This document shows positions 27,783-36,974 of a DNA stretch of 64,000 nucleotides, piece after piece. The notes under the pieces were generated by a model. That model made no database searches. It was not told where the DNA came from and worked only from the letters and a program-made list of their open reading frames with translations. This DNA is from Aureispira sp. CCB-QB1. Its GTDB lineage: Bacteria; Bacteroidota; Bacteroidia; Chitinophagales; Saprospiraceae. The stretch covers positions 248,001 through 312,000 of the forward strand of contig NZ_JHBV01000043.1 of the NCBI RefSeq assembly GCF_000724545.1, read 5' to 3'. Position 1 is the stretch's first letter. Every line of letters begins with the position of its first letter. A program made the position numbers and the translations under genes.

Positions 27783-28853
27783 ATGGAGAGCATTTTTAAA
27801 GATTTGAAAGTAATAGAATTGGCGTCGGTGTTAGCAGGACCAGCCGTGGGACTTTTTTTTGCAGAGTTAGGGGCAGATGTAATTAAAATTGAAAATAAAA
27901 AAACAGGCGGAGACGTTACCAGAACTTGGCGCCTACCATCAGAAGATAAAACAGCGTCAGTTTCTGCCTATTACTGTGCTATTAATTGGAAAAAAGAAGT
28001 GCAGTTTTTGGACTTGTCGACAGAAGAAGGAAAAAATGCAGTGTACGAATTGGTCAAAACAGCCGATGTTGTTGTTGCGAATTATAAGAAGCAATCGGCG
28101 CAGAAATTAGGGATGGACTACGAACATTTAAAAGCAATCCGACCAGAATTGATCTATGCCAATATCTCAGGTTTTGGAGAGGAGAGCGAACGAGTGGCAT
28201 TTGATGTAGTGCTGCAAGCGGAATCAGGCTTTATGTATATGAATGGACAAGCAGATGGACCTCCAACCAAAATGCCCGTTGCGTTAATTGATGTTTTGGC
28301 GGCACACCAGTTAAAAGAAGGCATCTTAGTAGCTTTGTTACAACGTTACAAAACAGGGCAAGGGGCTTATGTTAGTGTCTCTTTGTTGGAAGCCGCAGTG
28401 GCTTCTTTGGCTAATCAAGCCACCAATTGGCTGATGGGAAAACATATCCCTCAACGGATGGGATCTCTACATCCAAATATTGCTCCTTATGGTGAATTAT
28501 TTGAAACCAAAGATGCCAAACGCTTAATTTTATCTATTGGTTCTGATCGTCAATTTGTGAATCTCTGTACTTGCATCAATCGTCCTGATTTATTGGAAAA
28601 CGAAAATTATCAAACCAATATAGCAAGAGTCAAGCATCGGGTTGTTTTGGCAAAAGAATTAAGTCAAACCTTCAAAGGGTTGATAGCAGAGGATATTTTG
28701 GAGCGTTGCCATCAGAAATTTGTGCCTATTGGTCAGGTGCGCAATATGCAGGAAGTTTTTGAACAGCCAACTGCTCAGAAAATGATTTTAGAAGAAGAGG
28801 TGGATGGTTTGTTGACACAAAGAGTACGAACGGCTGCCTTTAAAATTAACTAA
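27783..28853 (+). CDS. Class III CoA-transferase (CaiB/BaiF family)
   Basis: 356 residues. Family III CoA-transferase: it begins with LKVIELASVLAGPAVGLFFAELGADVIKIE, the standard nucleotide-fold opening with the PAVG loop. It contains the DLSTEEGK segment, PELIYANISGFGE and the catalytic Asp in MPVALIDVLAAHQ (~168). These enzymes swap CoA between organic acids (for example formyl-CoA/oxalate, carnitine, 2-methylacyl-CoA pathways). The substrate is not evident, and no acyl-CoA genes are adjacent. Monocistronic. Confidence 0.93.
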   Translation: MESIFKDLKVIELASVLAGPAVGLFFAELGADVIKIENKKTGGDVTRTWRLPSEDKTASVSAYYCAINWKKEVQFLDLSTEEGKNAVYELVKTADVVVANYKKQSAQKLGMDYEHLKAIRPELIYANISGFGEESERVAFDVVLQAESGFMYMNGQADGPPTKMPVALIDVLAAHQLKEGILVALLQRYKTGQGAYVSVSLLEAAVASLANQATNWLMGKHIPQRMGSLHPNIAPYGELFETKDAKRLILSIGSDRQFVNLCTCINRPDLLENENYQTNIARVKHRVVLAKELSQTFKGLIAEDILERCHQKFVPIGQVRNMQEVFEQPTAQKMILEEEVDGLLTQRVRTAAFKIN

Positions 28854-28983
28854 AACTAAGTTAAAACACTCATTAAGAGTAAATGATAGTGACTGTTGAA
28901 TTGTGCTGTAATTTGAAATTATTCTGAATAAGATTTCTTGAGATCAAAACGAATTTCTATAATTTATTTTTTCTTTAATTCCT

Positions 28984-28991
28984 TATCTTTG
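28984..28991 (+). promoter_or_regulatory. Bacteroidota-type -7 box upstream of SCO gene
   Basis: TATCTTTG is an exact TAnnTTTG match, about 106 bases before the SCO start codon. The -33 region is T-rich but lacks a clean TTTG. Confidence 0.5.
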
Positions 28992-29097
28992 CGTTTCCAA
29001 AGAAAGTGCCAGAATAACTCGTTGTAGCAGCTGGCTGTTGATGTTAATCAGGCATACAGAACCTAGATTTTATTACAATAATTAATATTATAAAAAT

Positions 29098-29736
29098 ATG
29101 AAACCTGTTTTTTTTATATGGATGGTAGCGCTTTTGTGTATCTGTTGTACTTCCAAGAATGACAACCCTTCTGGATTACCTGTTTATGGTGTAAAATTGC
29201 CTATCGAAAAAGAGGTAAATGGAAAGACCGTAATTGATTCATTGGATCATATTATACCACCTTTTACATTTGTGAATCAAGATAGCAGTACTGTAACCGA
29301 AAAAACAGTCGAAGGAAAGATCTATTTAGCCGATTTTTTCTTTACGTCTTGTTTTACAATTTGTCCTAAAGTAAAGAAGAATATGAAGAAAGTATATGAG
29401 GTGTTCAAGGATCGACCTGATTTTGTCATCTTGTCTCATTCTATTGATACTCGACACGATACGGTAGGGCGATTGGCTTGGTATGCCAATAAATTTGATA
29501 TTAATTCGGACACTTGGCATCTCTTGACAGGAGAAAAAGAGGCAATTTATAAGATTGCTTATGATTATTATATTACGGCATTGGAATCAGATGACGCACC
29601 TGGAGGTTTTGATCATAGTGGAGCAGTTGTGTTATTGGATAGAAAGCGCCGAATTCGTGGTATGTATGATGGAACTGATCCAGAGCGTATGGAACAGCTG
29701 ATTAAGGATACTCAATTATTATTGGATAAAGAGTAA
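29098..29736 (+). CDS. SCO1/SenC family copper-chaperone-like lipoprotein
   Basis: 212 residues. Lipoprotein-type signal peptide (hydrophobic core, then a Cys-Cys-Thr-Ser site near residue 17). Thioredoxin-like SCO domain with the copper-binding CxxxC as SCFTICPKV and the distal His in GGFDHSGAVVLLD. The TRHDTVGRLAWYA segment is typical. SCO proteins deliver copper to the CuA site of cytochrome oxidase or act as thiol-disulfide reductants in the periplasm. The downstream cytochrome c gene, 80 bases on, fits a respiratory role. Confidence 0.92.
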   Translation: MKPVFFIWMVALLCICCTSKNDNPSGLPVYGVKLPIEKEVNGKTVIDSLDHIIPPFTFVNQDSSTVTEKTVEGKIYLADFFFTSCFTICPKVKKNMKKVYEVFKDRPDFVILSHSIDTRHDTVGRLAWYANKFDINSDTWHLLTGEKEAIYKIAYDYYITALESDDAPGGFDHSGAVVLLDRKRRIRGMYDGTDPERMEQLIKDTQLLLDKE

Positions 29737-29816
29737 GTCGTAATTTAACGATTTGGTGTTGGTGCTGTGATGGAAGATTTTTGAACGAAATGCTATGGTG
29801 AGTAGAAAATATAAAT

Positions 29817-30227
29817 ATGCAAAAAATAATTAGATATAGTTTGGTAGTAATGCTAGGTCTTCTGTTCTTGTTTTCTTGTGGCAACCCTAGAGAAAAAACC
29901 TACAATGAAGGAGCTGTCTTGTATAAAAAACATTGCGAAAATTGCCATATGTCAGATGGAACAGGTTTGGAAGCATTGTATCCGCCTCTTGCTGGAGCCG
30001 ATATGTTGCAAAGCGTCGGAGTAGGAGCGGCGTGTATTATTAAGAATGGTTTGCAAGGCAAGATTATCGTGAATGGGGTAGAGTTTGAAACAGGGATGGC
30101 TCCCATTGAAGGCTTGTCTAATGTAGAGATTACCAATATTCTTAACTACATCCATAATGCTTGGGGAAATAAACGAGAATTTATACAACTCAATGAGGTG
30201 GAAGCTGTTTTAGAATCTTGCCAATAA
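29817..30227 (+). CDS. c-type cytochrome lipoprotein
   Basis: 136 residues. Lipoprotein signal with lipobox LFSC near residue 21. One class I cytochrome c domain: heme-binding CENCH (CxxCH) around residues 40-44 followed by MSDGTG, PPLAGADML, and a likely axial Met in GMAPIEGLSNVEI before the C-terminal helix TNILNYIHNAWGN. It probably carries electrons in the periplasm. Its place after a SCO gene supports a link to cytochrome oxidase assembly or respiration. Confidence 0.92.
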   Translation: MQKIIRYSLVVMLGLLFLFSCGNPREKTYNEGAVLYKKHCENCHMSDGTGLEALYPPLAGADMLQSVGVGAACIIKNGLQGKIIVNGVEFETGMAPIEGLSNVEITNILNYIHNAWGNKREFIQLNEVEAVLESCQ

Positions 30228-30270
30228 GTACTTTAAAAATAGGAGATCAGATAACAAAAGTGTATGCTTC

Positions 30271-30528
30271 AGTCAATAGTTAGCTTTGCTGTTACTACGT
30301 GGTCGTTGAAACCACGTAGTAACAGCAAAGCTGAACTTTATTAGTTTATTGCATGAGTGCTTCGCAGTTGATAATTAATAAGTTGTAGGCTTGTTTTTTT
30401 GTTAAAATTTTATTATTAAGCTAATATAAATGTGTTTTTTTTGCCTTTTTGGTGAAAAAGTAAACAACTAAGCGATAGCAATTTCACGACAGCAGGGAGC
30501 TACCACGAAGTAGTAGACACTGAAATCA
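30271..30528. repeat. Long copy of dispersed MITE-like repeat (copy A)
   Basis: Contains the family core, including a perfect 22-bp inverted repeat: AGCTTTGCTGTTACTACGTG.. (30282-30303) and its complement (30311-30332) around a 7-base loop. From about 30304 to 30515 it is closely similar to the copy at 36720-36943. Shared segments are ACTTTATTAGTTTA, CATGAGTGCT, AATATAAATGTGTTTTTT, GGTGAAAAAGTAAACAACTA and CAGGGAGCTA. It sits in a 625-base gap between the cytochrome gene and the DUF3137 array. No coding frame is present. Confidence 0.85.
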
Positions 30529-30852
30529 AATCATTTTTGTGAAAAACGCCGCATTGAAAGAACAGAAACTTTGAACATGCTCTAAGTAATAATAGAGTAA
30601 GGAATTATAGAAAGTAAGGAAGAATATTAGAGTTAGTAATTTGATTAAACTTTTTGGTTAAAAAAAGATATTTCTAAGAACATTTTTTCTTTCATTTATT
30701 GTCTTTTTTGTATATTAGGGAAAACTCAAATAATTTTTGATATTCTATATTTTGTATACGTTGTGTACATCTTTCCCAATAAATAGAGTATCATTTAATA
30801 CAAATTCTGTTGCCATTAACCTTGGTATCAAGAATCTAACTTATATTCCCAA

Positions 30853-31908
30853 ATGAAAAAATTGAGCGATATTCGTCGGCAAATCAACCCCTGTTTGCGA
30901 AAAATCGAGCAAGAACGGCAAGATACATTAGCCAATATCAAAAAGGCAAAAAAATGGTATCTGCTCCCCATCTTGTTATTGTTGCTAGCTATAGTAAGTT
31001 TTGCAGCCAATAAAATACCACTAGGTATAGGATTACTTTTTGTTTCTATTGTAGGACTTATTGTCGTCGCTGTATTTAAAGTAAGTCCTTATCAAACGAA
31101 TTATATTTCGAATTTTAAGAAAGGAGCTTTCTCTACTTTTGTAGAAGCATCGTACCCTCAAGTTTATTATGCACCTGATAATTATTTACCAAGTAGTTTG
31201 TTTGATAAATCGAAGTTGTTTGGAAGTTATGACTCTTATAGTGGAGAAGATTACTTTGAAGGAAAAATAGAGGGGGGCTGCTCTTTTAAATTTTCGGAAC
31301 TGCATGTTACTAAAACAGAGGTGACTAGCAATGGCGACGGTGGGGTAGAAACAAGTGCTAGAACAATATTTGACGGCTTGTTTTTTGTATTGAATGTACC
31401 TGATCGTGTCAGTGGACAAATTCAAGTATTACCTGATAGTGTCGAAAATGTTTTTGGCAAGATGGGCAAAATTTTTCAAAAAAAGATTGGAGCTTTTTTT
31501 CAACGTTCTTCAGTGGTATATTTAGAAGATCATCCCGAATTTGAGAAAGAGTTCGTCGTATACAGCAAGGACGAAGAAGAGGTTTATCGGATTTTAACCC
31601 CTAATTTATTGCAAGCAATCTATGATTTGCGCTATAAGTGGAATACTCGATTGAGTATTAGTTTTATAGAACATCAAGTGTATGTTGCCATGCCAACAAG
31701 CAAAGATTTTTTTAGACCTAATATCAAATACTCAGTAACAGATGATACCTTATTAAAGGAGTTGTACGATGAACTGGCGTTGTGCTTTGCTGTTGTTGAA
31801 GATCTAAGCATGGAGCACCAACCAGAAGAGAGTCGGAGCTTGTTAAACTCTGGGCAAAGCGTGAACTTTAATCGTACGAAGTCAAAGGATAATCCATTTT
31901 TGTTATAG
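30853..31908 (+). CDS. DUF3137-type membrane protein, paralog 1
   Basis: 351 residues. An amphipathic N-terminal helix (ROS-like positions 3-34, rich in Lys/Arg/Glu) leads into two close transmembrane helices (~36-56 and ~58-76). A soluble domain of ~270 residues follows: YF-G-I motif (GEDYFEGKIEGGCSFKFSEL), IFDGLFFVLNVP, then FEKEFVVYSKDEEEVYRIL and ISFIEHQVYVAMP. This matches the DUF3137 pattern, a family whose function is unknown. It is the first of four tandem paralogs in one strand with gaps of 10-133 bases. Confidence 0.8.
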   Translation: MKKLSDIRRQINPCLRKIEQERQDTLANIKKAKKWYLLPILLLLLAIVSFAANKIPLGIGLLFVSIVGLIVVAVFKVSPYQTNYISNFKKGAFSTFVEASYPQVYYAPDNYLPSSLFDKSKLFGSYDSYSGEDYFEGKIEGGCSFKFSELHVTKTEVTSNGDGGVETSARTIFDGLFFVLNVPDRVSGQIQVLPDSVENVFGKMGKIFQKKIGAFFQRSSVVYLEDHPEFEKEFVVYSKDEEEVYRILTPNLLQAIYDLRYKWNTRLSISFIEHQVYVAMPTSKDFFRPNIKYSVTDDTLLKELYDELALCFAVVEDLSMEHQPEESRSLLNSGQSVNFNRTKSKDNPFLL

Positions 31909-32041
31909 TAATTTGGAAGTGTTATTTTATCATACAAAATGATGCGTAATAATGCTTAATAGTTTGCCTATTTTATTGGTGAACCCAAATTACTTCAGTA
32001 GTTTTGTATACGAATATTATTACATTATAGTTGAAGAATTG

Positions 32042-33040
32042 ATGAACCCAATAGAAGGATACAAAGAGGAGTTGGCTCCAACAATTGAAAAATTGGAAGC
32101 CTTTCGATTGAAACAATTAGGTAAGACAAAAGAAATACATCTTTATTATTTTGTCCCCGCAATTCTGACCATACTTGCAATACCCATTTACTGGAAAATT
32201 AACCCAATCATGTCTTTTGTCGTGTTGGGCATAGCCGTAGCCATTGGCGTACAAATTGCCACGACAGCGGTAAGTAAACCCAGCCAAAACTATGTTCTTG
32301 ATTTTAAAAAGCAATTCTTTACGATTATTGCCAAATCGGCGTTTTCCAAGGTCACTTATTCCGTAGAGCAGTTTGTTGCACCCAAGTTGATTTTGTATTC
32401 TGATTTATTTAAGGAGCAACCTTTAGAAATGGAAGGCAGTGATTATTTTAAAGGCTTTTCAGAGACAGGACAGAAATTTCAATTTTCAGAAATAAGGGCT
32501 TACAAAGAAGGAAAAACGATATTTGAAGGTTTTTTTTACGAGATAGAAATGCCCATCAATTTTCAATCTAAAGTAATGGTATTGCCTAGCAAGGGCAAAC
32601 GAAGCCCTAAGAGTATTGCCGACTTGAATCAGTTGAGCTTGAAAGGCTTGACTGCGGATGGAGATTTGGTTGCTGTTGCCAATGTGTATCCTAAATTCGA
32701 GAAGGATTTTACAGTCTATAGCCATAGTAAAGAAATGGCTTATCATATCTTAGTACCTTCGATAGTAGAAGGAATTCATGCGATTTATAAAACTTGGAAA
32801 GTAAAACCAAAGCTTAGTTTTATTAACAACAAAATTTATGTTGCAATACCTGCTAAGCAAGCTGTATTTACACCAAATATTCATGAATCTTTAATAGACA
32901 ATCCTAATTTTGTATTGGTAATAGAGGAACTGAATAAGTATTTTGATGTTATTAAAAAATTGTCTACCAAAGAGAAAAAACAACCCAAAGAGGAGATAGA
33001 AGAACGGATAGAAAACGACGACTTTCCAGAACTAGATTAA
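32042..33040 (+). CDS. DUF3137-type membrane protein, paralog 2
   Basis: About 332 residues from the ATG at 32042. The frame is open to 31952 but that extra N-terminus is not shared by the paralogs, while MNPIEGYKEELAPTIEKLE aligns with their starts. Same plan as its neighbours: basic helix, two membrane helices, SDYFKGFSETGQKFQFSEI, IFEGFFYEIEMP, FEKDFTVYSHSKEMAYHIL, LSFINNKIYVAIP. An acidic C-terminal tail ends in DDFPELD. The 10-base gap to paralog 3 indicates co-transcription. Confidence 0.8.
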   Translation: MNPIEGYKEELAPTIEKLEAFRLKQLGKTKEIHLYYFVPAILTILAIPIYWKINPIMSFVVLGIAVAIGVQIATTAVSKPSQNYVLDFKKQFFTIIAKSAFSKVTYSVEQFVAPKLILYSDLFKEQPLEMEGSDYFKGFSETGQKFQFSEIRAYKEGKTIFEGFFYEIEMPINFQSKVMVLPSKGKRSPKSIADLNQLSLKGLTADGDLVAVANVYPKFEKDFTVYSHSKEMAYHILVPSIVEGIHAIYKTWKVKPKLSFINNKIYVAIPAKQAVFTPNIHESLIDNPNFVLVIEELNKYFDVIKKLSTKEKKQPKEEIEERIENDDFPELD

Positions 33041-33050
33041 AATCCTTTCC

Positions 33051-34091
33051 ATGCCATACCCATCCAACCAAGAAGCATTGCAGCCTTTGCTTCAAAACTT
33101 AGAAAGCAAACGACAAAATTATTTAAAAGCCTACGAAAAAGCGAAGAGATTACGTTGGATACCGATTGGTCTATTTATAGTTTTTTCATTGGCAACCTTG
33201 TTTTTTTCTATTCCTCTATTATTGTGTTTTGGAGGATGTATCGGTTTAGGAATATTGATAGAATACAAAAAAATTGCTCCATCAGAGAGGGCATACCGTG
33301 AGGTCTACAAAAATGATTTTGTACAGCCTTTTGTCCAATTACTTTACCCTAATGTACACTATTTGCCTGGACAATTTTCTACTAGCAACCATATTCAAGC
33401 CAGTTTATTATACAATCTATTGGATGCAAATGGAAATTTGGTTTGCGAAGATGGATTTAGAGGAACGACAAAACAAGGGCATGAATTTACAATGATGGAA
33501 GTAGCTTATGGGATTGATGTTCATGGTAAAATGGAACACCAACGGGAGATTTTTATTTCTATAGCATCTCCTAACAAAGGATATCGATCTATTTTTGCCG
33601 CTAAAAATGCGATGATGGCGCACACCTTGGACGCATACAATAAGAAACACATTGAACAAGATCCCATTGTTGCACAGCAACAAATAAGCACACAATTTGC
33701 AGAAGGGTATACGATATATAGTCAAGAGGAAGAAGATGTGAAGGCATTTTTAACGCCTGAATTTACTGGACTTCTTTGGGGGTTAGTAGAACAATGGTCT
33801 GGAGCGTTGAGGTTCTCCTTTGTGGAGGATGTTTTTCATATTGCCTTGCCCTCTCAACACAATTATTTTGAAACAGATTTGACAGAATTCGTATCTGAAG
33901 CTTTTTTGGGGCAAAAGCTTTTTAAGGAGTTAACGACTTGTTTGTCTATTGTAGAGGAATTGAGTGCTGGAATGAATCGAATTAAATTGCCCTCACAAGA
34001 ACGACGTTTGCCATTAAAAGATTCTACAGCTTCTACCGAAAATTGGGATAATTCTGCTTACGATCATTTTATAGATCAGGGGTTGTTATAG
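33051..34091 (+). CDS. DUF3137-type membrane protein, paralog 3
   Basis: 346 residues. Shared architecture: helical N-terminus (LQPLLQNLESKRQNYLKAYEKAK), two hydrophobic helices (~35-50 and ~52-72), then the soluble domain with DGFRGTTKQGHEFTMMEV, a longer insert where the IFEGFF strand lies in paralogs 1 and 2, FAEGYTIYSQEEEDVKAFL and LRFSFVEDVFHIALP. The C-terminus ends with YDHFIDQGLL, closely matched by YDDFIENGL in paralog 4. The four copies are well diverged, so the duplication is not recent. Confidence 0.78.
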   Translation: MPYPSNQEALQPLLQNLESKRQNYLKAYEKAKRLRWIPIGLFIVFSLATLFFSIPLLLCFGGCIGLGILIEYKKIAPSERAYREVYKNDFVQPFVQLLYPNVHYLPGQFSTSNHIQASLLYNLLDANGNLVCEDGFRGTTKQGHEFTMMEVAYGIDVHGKMEHQREIFISIASPNKGYRSIFAAKNAMMAHTLDAYNKKHIEQDPIVAQQQISTQFAEGYTIYSQEEEDVKAFLTPEFTGLLWGLVEQWSGALRFSFVEDVFHIALPSQHNYFETDLTEFVSEAFLGQKLFKELTTCLSIVEELSAGMNRIKLPSQERRLPLKDSTASTENWDNSAYDHFIDQGLL

Positions 34092-34103
34092 ATATACGAA
34101 TAT

Positions 34104-35096
34104 ATGAAAATAGAAGACATTAAAGAGACCTTTTACCCCAGCTTGGTGCGTTTAGAAAAAATAAGAAAAAAGCAGCGTATCTTGTATTATATGGATTATC
34201 TCTATTATGCTGTTGGCTTGTTGGTCTTATTGGTAACTATTTTGATTCTTTTATCTGATTTGCCTTGGTGGTGCGTCTGGTTGTGTTTGGGGGGATTTTT
34301 AGGAATCGTAATTGGAAAAAGTACTGATATTGGTAATCCAGAGAAAACTTACGAAATCGCCTATGGTGATTTTTTAGTAGAGCTTATACCAACCATTAAT
34401 GGAAGCACCATGCCTTGTTCGCCAACTTCCTTATTAGAGTTTCAAAAAGTCGGACCAATAAAGGATTGGGAGAAAACAGTTATTCAAGGGCAAACTACAA
34501 ACCAAATACCTTTTGAGTATTTGATAGGAGAATTAGCTCCTGACGGAGTGACTTGCAAGGCTTATTTTGTATTAGATTTTGAGGAGGATTTAGGCAAGCG
34601 AACAACTATTTTTCGCAGAACAGAGTGGGTAGATAGCTCTCTAGAAATAGAGACTAAAAGCAGGAAAAAGTTTTACATACACTTGTATTCTGTACACCAT
34701 CAAGATGCTGTTTTTAACAAAAAGTATACCGTGTATGCTGAAGAAAGGCAAGCAACCCAACGATTGATTAAGCCTAAATTGTTACATTGTTTAGATTCAA
34801 TTTTTAGAGAATGGGACGATCTGGAAGAGGTTACTTTTGAGAATAAAAAAATCTATTTGGAATTGAATGTGGACATGGATTTTTTTATAGGAAACATCCA
34901 TTTATCAGTAGTAGAAAACGAATTTATAGAAGGACTATTTTCAGAGCTTGAATGGAATTTTAGTTGTTTGGATAAATTGTCTACATGTTTGATGGCAACT
35001 GTATCATCCATAGATTCAACTAAAAATGAGACACAAAAGGGTAGAAATACCTCTGACAATTCTGGCTACGATGATTTTATAGAAAATGGACTTTAG
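34104..35096 (+). CDS. DUF3137-like membrane protein, paralog 4 (most diverged)
   Basis: 330 residues. N-terminal helix LYPSL-like (FYPSLVRLEKIRKKQRIL), two membrane helices (~33-50, ~53-70), then a soluble domain with a weaker motif set (FNKKYTVYAEERQATQRLI, VTFENKKIYLELN). The shared YDDFIENGL terminus links it to paralog 3. Its last 11 bases overlap the start of the UbiA prenyltransferase gene, so the five genes look like one transcription unit. Confidence 0.75.
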   Translation: MKIEDIKETFYPSLVRLEKIRKKQRILYYMDYLYYAVGLLVLLVTILILLSDLPWWCVWLCLGGFLGIVIGKSTDIGNPEKTYEIAYGDFLVELIPTINGSTMPCSPTSLLEFQKVGPIKDWEKTVIQGQTTNQIPFEYLIGELAPDGVTCKAYFVLDFEEDLGKRTTIFRRTEWVDSSLEIETKSRKKFYIHLYSVHHQDAVFNKKYTVYAEERQATQRLIKPKLLHCLDSIFREWDDLEEVTFENKKIYLELNVDMDFFIGNIHLSVVENEFIEGLFSELEWNFSCLDKLSTCLMATVSSIDSTKNETQKGRNTSDNSGYDDFIENGL

Positions 35097-35952
35097 AAAA
35101 ATAAAAGCGGTTCTAACACTATTAAGAATTCCTAATCTAATAATAATTGGATTAACGCTTTGTCTGTTGTATGGAAATGCCGAAATGCAAACGTTGAGTA
35201 TTCGCCATCTTATTCTATTGGTTGTAGGAACTGTTTGCATTGCGGGAGGGGGCAATATTATTAACGATATAGTTGATGTAGAAATTGACCAAATTAATAA
35301 AAAAAATCGAGTCGTTGTTGGGCGGTTGCTTTCGTTTAAATTTGCCCGAACAATGTACTGGGGGAGTAATATAATAGCAATTGGGCTAGCAATTTATGGA
35401 CAATCTTTGAGTTTGTTGCTGTTTTTTTTAGGAGCAATTGGATTACTGTATTTTTATTCTACTGTATGGAAACGAAAGGCATGGATTGGTAATTTGGTCG
35501 TAGCATTGTTGTGTGCTTGGGTTGTTGTGGAGTTTTGGTACTTATCTTATGCAGGACTAACGCCCTACTGGCATGGAATTTTAGCTGCCTATACCTTATT
35601 TGCTTTTTTATCTACTCTAATGCGAGAACTAGTAAAGGACGTAGAAGATTTAGAAGGAGATCGGCATCAAGGTTGCCAAACGCTAGCCGTTCAAAAAGGC
35701 ATTGCTTTTGTGAAAAAAGTATTGTGGGTATTGTTAAGTATTTTATTTTTATTATTAAATGCTGAAGCGTTATTTTTATACAGCTATCGTGCTTATATAG
35801 CATTGGGGTACCTATTATTGGTGTTAATGTTGCCACTTGCATTCTTTGCGAGACAACTACAACAAGCCAACGAGATTAGTAATTTTACGTCAATGAGTCG
35901 TTGGTTAAAAGTGTATATGTTATTGGGTTTGTTTTTATTGCTGTTGGTATAG
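35086..35952 (+). CDS. UbiA-family prenyltransferase (geranylgeranylglycerol-phosphate GGT-like)
   Basis: 288 residues, about eight to nine membrane helices. Both Mg2+-binding Asp motifs are present: NDIVDVEIDQINK (residues ~58-70) and DVEDLEGDRHQGC (~185-197). This version of the motifs and the length fit the Bacteroidota proteins annotated as geranylgeranylglycerol-phosphate geranylgeranyltransferase. They belong to the superfamily that prenylates quinones, hemes or lipids in the membrane. The exact acceptor is not shown by sequence. It overlaps the last DUF3137 gene by 11 bases. Confidence 0.88.
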   Translation: MDFRKIKAVLTLLRIPNLIIIGLTLCLLYGNAEMQTLSIRHLILLVVGTVCIAGGGNIINDIVDVEIDQINKKNRVVVGRLLSFKFARTMYWGSNIIAIGLAIYGQSLSLLLFFLGAIGLLYFYSTVWKRKAWIGNLVVALLCAWVVVEFWYLSYAGLTPYWHGILAAYTLFAFLSTLMRELVKDVEDLEGDRHQGCQTLAVQKGIAFVKKVLWVLLSILFLLLNAEALFLYSYRAYIALGYLLLVLMLPLAFFARQLQQANEISNFTSMSRWLKVYMLLGLFLLLLV

Positions 35953-35957
35953 ATAAT

Positions 35958-35992
35958 GTTGCTTCTAGGTTTTAACAAAACCCAGAAGCAAC
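35958..35992. terminator. Bidirectional terminator between convergent genes
   Basis: GTTGCTTCT-A-GGTTTT pairs with AAAACC-C-AGAAGCAAC (15 of 16 positions) between the UbiA-family gene and the leftward membrane-protein gene. Confidence 0.8.
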
Positions 35993-36004
35993 GCAGATTG
36001 ATTC

Positions 36005-36607
36005 TTAGTAGGGCATGAGTTTTTGGTAAAGTGGTGGCAACTCTACCTTGTAAGTAAATGCCCAAAGAATGGATAATCCAATAAGTGCCCCTAAAAATAG
36101 CACCCAACTGGCACGACGATTGGCTTTATCAAGTCCAACATTTCGAATCATTTTAATTCTCAAAATACAGGCAACGTGGACAAAAAAGGAAAAAGCACCT
36201 AAGAAATAGTAAGGAATGTAAAAAAACAAATAGGGTTTTAAATTAACAACCATAGCTCCATAATAAAAGTTGGTGTCTACTTGTAACATAAAGCGTCCTG
36301 CAAGTGTTGCTGAGGTATGGACAAAGAGGAAGAACGCCAAATAAATTCCTGAATAAACATGAAGTTTGTTGTAGTATAAGGTCTGTTTCCATCCTCTTTG
36401 CCTAACCAATTGAACCCCCGAAATAATTTGCACCAAAACAGATAAGAGTAGAAGAGACTCTATCAATGGGTGTTGGTATACTTGTCGTAGTGCACTCATC
36501 ACGGCTATATGGGTGTGAATGCTTTGCAAGGCTGTTAGGTGATTAAGCAAGTGAAAGGTGACAAAAATGCTTAAAATAATACCAGATAAAAAATGTACTT
36601 TTTTCAT
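36005..36607 (-). CDS. Five-helix membrane protein, cytochrome-b-like
   Basis: 200 residues with five predicted membrane helices. Conserved-looking His residues sit within or at the ends of helices (FVTFHLLNHL, LHVYSGIYLAFFLFVHTS, FFVHVACIL). The first helix plus paired His residues and the overall 5-helix plan resemble the diheme membrane anchors of succinate dehydrogenase/fumarate reductase, but no flavoprotein or iron-sulfur subunit is nearby. It is convergent with the UbiA gene. The heme-binding role is inferred, and the family was not recognised. Confidence 0.6.
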   Translation of the reverse strand: MKKVHFLSGIILSIFVTFHLLNHLTALQSIHTHIAVMSALRQVYQHPLIESLLLLSVLVQIISGVQLVRQRGWKQTLYYNKLHVYSGIYLAFFLFVHTSATLAGRFMLQVDTNFYYGAMVVNLKPYLFFYIPYYFLGAFSFFVHVACILRIKMIRNVGLDKANRRASWVLFLGALIGLSILWAFTYKVELPPLYQKLMPY

Positions 36608-36719
36608 AGTTCAATTCTCTAATTTTAGTTGTTTAAAAACATACTTTCTTAGAAGACTGAAACCTGTGTTTTTTTGTGACAAAGAATGCCTACTTTTTTT
36701 ACAAGGATAAAAAGATATC

Positions 36720-36943
36720 AATAGTTCGTTGAAACCACGCAGTAGCAGCGAAGCTAAACTTTATTAGTTTACTTCATGAGTGCTGCGCAGTTGATAATCA
36801 AAAAGTTGCAAATTTGCTGCATTTTATTTTAAAATTTTGATTATCAAGCTAATATAAATGTGTTTTTTTGTCTTTTTGGTGAAAAAGTAAACAACTAAGC
36901 GATAGCGATCTCACGACCGCAGGGAGCTAATCAACGAACTACT
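36720..36943. repeat. Long copy of dispersed MITE-like repeat (copy B)
   Basis: Outer ends are near-perfect inverted repeats (AATAGTTCGTTGA at 36721-36733 approx., TCAACGAACTACT at 36931-36943). Inside is a perfect 13-bp inverted repeat, TTGATAATCAAAA (36791-36803) with TTTTGATTATCAA (36835-36847). It carries ACCACGCAGTAGCAGCGAAG at one end and CTCACGACCGCAGGGAGCTA at the other. It lies in the 367-base gap between divergent-from-convergent genes and contains no gene. Confidence 0.88.
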
Positions 36944-36974
36944 AAAGATATTGTAATTCTAAATAAAAAAGCTG

